Source: Oscillospiraceae bacterium
GTDB lineage: Bacteria; Bacillota; Clostridia; Oscillospirales; Acutalibacteraceae
Direction of reading: 5' to 3'
Assembly (NCBI GenBank): GCA_902761265.1
Contig: CACWJV010000003.1
Location: 1 to 23,834 of the forward strand
DNA length: 23,834 nt
This document shows positions 22,092 through 23,834 of the stretch, in pieces. The first letter of the stretch is position 1. Every line of letters starts with the position of its first letter. A program made the position numbers and the translations under genes. A model generated the notes under the pieces. That model was not told where the DNA came from. It made no database searches and worked only from the letters and a program-made list of their open reading frames with translations.

Positions 22092-23198
22092 ATGAACGAA
22101 AAAGCAATCAAGCTCCTCGGCGGCAAACGGCCGAAGGACAAAAACAGTTGGATCACAGTCTCCATCGTTGTGGTGCTGTTCGCTGTGATCGAAATCATCA
22201 AGGGCACCGGCCATATCAGCAATCTGCTGTCCGGTCTGCTCGTCCCGATCTGCATGTACATCACCCTCGCCGTGTCGCTGAACCTTGTGGTCGGCATTCT
22301 CGGCGAACTCTCGCTCGGTCACGCCGGCTTTATGTGCGTCGGCGCCTATTCCAGCGCGCTGTTTTCGCTTGTGACAAAAGACGCGATCCCGATGACCTGG
22401 CTGCGGTTGATCCTCGCGTTTTTGATCGGCGGCTTGTTCGCGGCGGTGTTCGGCCTTTTGATCGGCATTCCGGTGCTGCGCCTCAAGGGCGACTATCTCG
22501 CCATTGTGACCCTCGCGTTCGGCGAAATTATCAAAAACCTTGTAACGATTCTGCACCTCGGTGTCGACAAAAACGGGATCCATTTTTCAACCGAGTCCAT
22601 CGCTGCGCTCCATCTTGAGGAGGACGGCACAGTGTTAATCAAGGGTGCGCTGGGTATCACGGGTGTGCCGAAAAGCTCCACGTTTGAGATCGGCTTTATC
22701 ATCGTGATGATCACGCTGCTCGTGTCGCTCAATCTTATCAACTCCGCCAAGGGACGCGCGATTATGGCGATCCGCGACAACCGCATCGCCGCGGAATCGG
22801 TCGGCATCAACATCACCACCTATAAGCTGTTCGTCTTTTCCCTGTCCGCATTTTTTGCGGGTCTTGCCGGTGTGCTGTATTCCCATAACCTGGCGACGCT
22901 GACCGCCAACACGAACAACTTCGGCTACAATATGTCCATCTCGATTCTGCTGCTGGTCGTGCTCGGCGGCGTCGGTTCCATCCGCGGTTCCGTGATCGCG
23001 GCCATCATCCTCACAGCGCTGCCCGAGCTGCTGCGCGGCCTGTCGGATTACCGCATGCTGATCTATTCGATCCTGTTGATTGTCATCATGCTGTTCAACG
23101 CGTCGCCGAAGCTGGTGGCGCTGCGCGAGCGGTTCTCGATTAAAAAGATGCTCAAACGCAAAAAAGAAGCCCAAAAGGAGGTGCGCGCAGATGGCTAA
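22092..23198 (+). CDS. livM: Branched-chain amino acid type ABC transporter permease LivM
   Basis: This is the second membrane subunit. The ATG at 22092 follows AGGTGGGAG (22081-22089), which begins inside the livH stop. The product has 368 residues. After about 20 polar residues come multiple membrane spans. Family markers are SLNLVVGILGELSLGHAGFMCVGAY, LRLKGDYLAIVTLAFGEI, SAKGRAIMAIRDNRIAAESVGIN (the ATPase contact loop) and LLLVVLGGVGSIRGSVIAA. An extra stretch with LHLEEDGTVLIKGALG (about 175-195) is the usual variable outer loop. The tail is strongly basic (SIKKMLKRKKEAQKEVR) and the last eight bases overlap livG. Confidence 0.95.
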   Translation: MNEKAIKLLGGKRPKDKNSWITVSIVVVLFAVIEIIKGTGHISNLLSGLLVPICMYITLAVSLNLVVGILGELSLGHAGFMCVGAYSSALFSLVTKDAIPMTWLRLILAFLIGGLFAAVFGLLIGIPVLRLKGDYLAIVTLAFGEIIKNLVTILHLGVDKNGIHFSTESIAALHLEEDGTVLIKGALGITGVPKSSTFEIGFIIVMITLLVSLNLINSAKGRAIMAIRDNRIAAESVGINITTYKLFVFSLSAFFAGLAGVLYSHNLATLTANTNNFGYNMSISILLLVVLGGVGSIRGSVIAAIILTALPELLRGLSDYRMLIYSILLIVIMLFNASPKLVALRERFSIKKMLKRKKEAQKEVRADG

Positions 23199-23834
23199 CG
23201 AAAAAAACGACGGCTCCCGTCTGGTTCCCTATCCGTCCGGTGCGCTGGTGCCGGAACGCGACGTTGACAAAACGCCGATTTTGGAAACGCGCCACCTCGG
23301 CATCGACTTCGGCGGTCTGACCGCGGTCGACGATTTTTCGCTGACAATCGGCCGCACGGAGATCGCCGGTCTGATCGGTCCGAACGGCGCCGGCAAGACC
23401 ACCGTTTTCAATCTTTTGACCAACGTCTATCAGCCCACGCGCGGCGATATTTTGCTCGACGGCTACAGCACCGCCGGCAAAACCACGGCGCAGGTCAACC
23501 GCATGGGCATTGCCCGTACCTTCCAAAATATTCGCCTGTTCGACAAGATGAGCGTCATTGACAACGTCAAGGTCGGGCTCAACTCCAGCACGAAAGAGAG
23601 CTTTTTCGCCTGTATGACGCATTTGTTCGGCTATCACAAAGCGGAAAAGCTGGCGCACGAAGAGGCGCTCAAACTTCTTGATTTCATGCATATGACCGAC
23701 GTGGCCTACGACGAAGCGGGCTCGCTGCCCTACGGTGCGCAGCGCCGGCTCGAAATTATCCGCGCCCTTGCCACCAAGCCCGGTCTGCTTTTGCTGGACG
23801 AACCGGCGGCCGGCATGAACCCGTCGGAAACGGC
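23191..23834 (+). CDS. livG: Branched-chain amino acid type ABC transporter ATPase LivG (partial, runs off the right edge)
   Basis: This is the first of the two cytoplasmic ATPase subunits. The ATG at 23191 lies inside the end of livM and follows AAAGGAGG (23174-23181). The frame stays open to the edge, giving about 214 residues. Compared with Escherichia coli LivG there is an N-terminal extension of about 20-25 residues before LETRHLGIDFGGLTAVDDF. The Walker A loop is G63-PNGAGKTT71; the Q loop region is RTFQNIRLFDKMSV. The ABC signature is LPYGAQRRLEI (179-189), where most LivG proteins have LSYGQQRRLEI. Walker B is LLLLDEPAAGMNP. livF is expected beyond the window. Confidence 0.93.
   Translation, partial: MANEKNDGSRLVPYPSGALVPERDVDKTPILETRHLGIDFGGLTAVDDFSLTIGRTEIAGLIGPNGAGKTTVFNLLTNVYQPTRGDILLDGYSTAGKTTAQVNRMGIARTFQNIRLFDKMSVIDNVKVGLNSSTKESFFACMTHLFGYHKAEKLAHEEALKLLDFMHMTDVAYDEAGSLPYGAQRRLEIIRALATKPGLLLLDEPAAGMNPSET

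Overview
The window is a co-oriented (+ strand), G+C-rich stretch of a Gram-positive chromosome. Clostridial, Oscillospiraceae/Ruminococcaceae-like affiliation is the best guess. The reasons are the dcw order with a PASTA-bearing class B PBP in the ftsI position, a Cys-rich RsmH tail, a MurE with the meso-DAP signature DNPR, sigma-A type promoters, AGGAGG ribosome sites, and lipoprotein and Ig-like/InlB-repeat surface proteins. No tRNA, rRNA, CRISPR array, insertion sequence or phage gene is visible.

Layout. (1) 1-1600: the 3' end of an unrecognised gene, then an A+T-richer gene for a secreted protein with three bacterial Ig-like domains and a duplicated C-terminal domain, closed by a terminator. 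(2) 1670-13702: a division and cell wall operon, mraZ-rsmH-ftsL-like-PBP(ftsI)-murE-mraY-ftsW-murG-murA-ftsQ. It is headed by a perfect consensus promoter that lies inside a terminator-like hairpin, and is followed by two TGGGG boxes ten bases apart, the expected MraZ operator. No internal terminator is evident. Several genes overlap or abut (murE/mraY, ftsW/murG, murA/ftsQ), and hairpins sit at some junctions. murF, murD, murC, ddl and ftsA are absent. (3) 13750-15320: ftsZ with its own extended -10 promoter and a strong terminator. (4) 15337-17872: a PHBH-fold FAD oxidoreductase, a Cys-type glutathione/thioredoxin peroxidase with its own promoter, and an OhrR-type MarR regulator with its own promoter and a perfect inverted repeat over the start of transcription. 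(5) 17972-19705: a secreted protein with InlB B-repeat-like modules and an amphipathic C-terminal helix. (6) 19752-23834: a branched-chain amino acid type ABC importer, livJ-livH-livM-livG (livG runs off the end), with a perfect consensus promoter and two strong hairpins between livJ and livH.

How it works together. The dcw block supplies most lipid I/II steps (MurA first step, MurE third amino acid, MraY lipid I, MurG lipid II), the septal synthase pair FtsW-PBP with the FtsL/FtsQ scaffold, and the FtsZ ring. The peroxidase and OhrR pair look like an organic-peroxide defence unit. I did not find a clearly new multi-gene system. The most unusual signals are regulatory: the promoter-in-terminator before mraZ, the long hairpin before the PBP, the operator-like repeat before ohrR, and the double hairpin in the liv operon. 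All functional calls rest on motifs read by eye; no database search was run.
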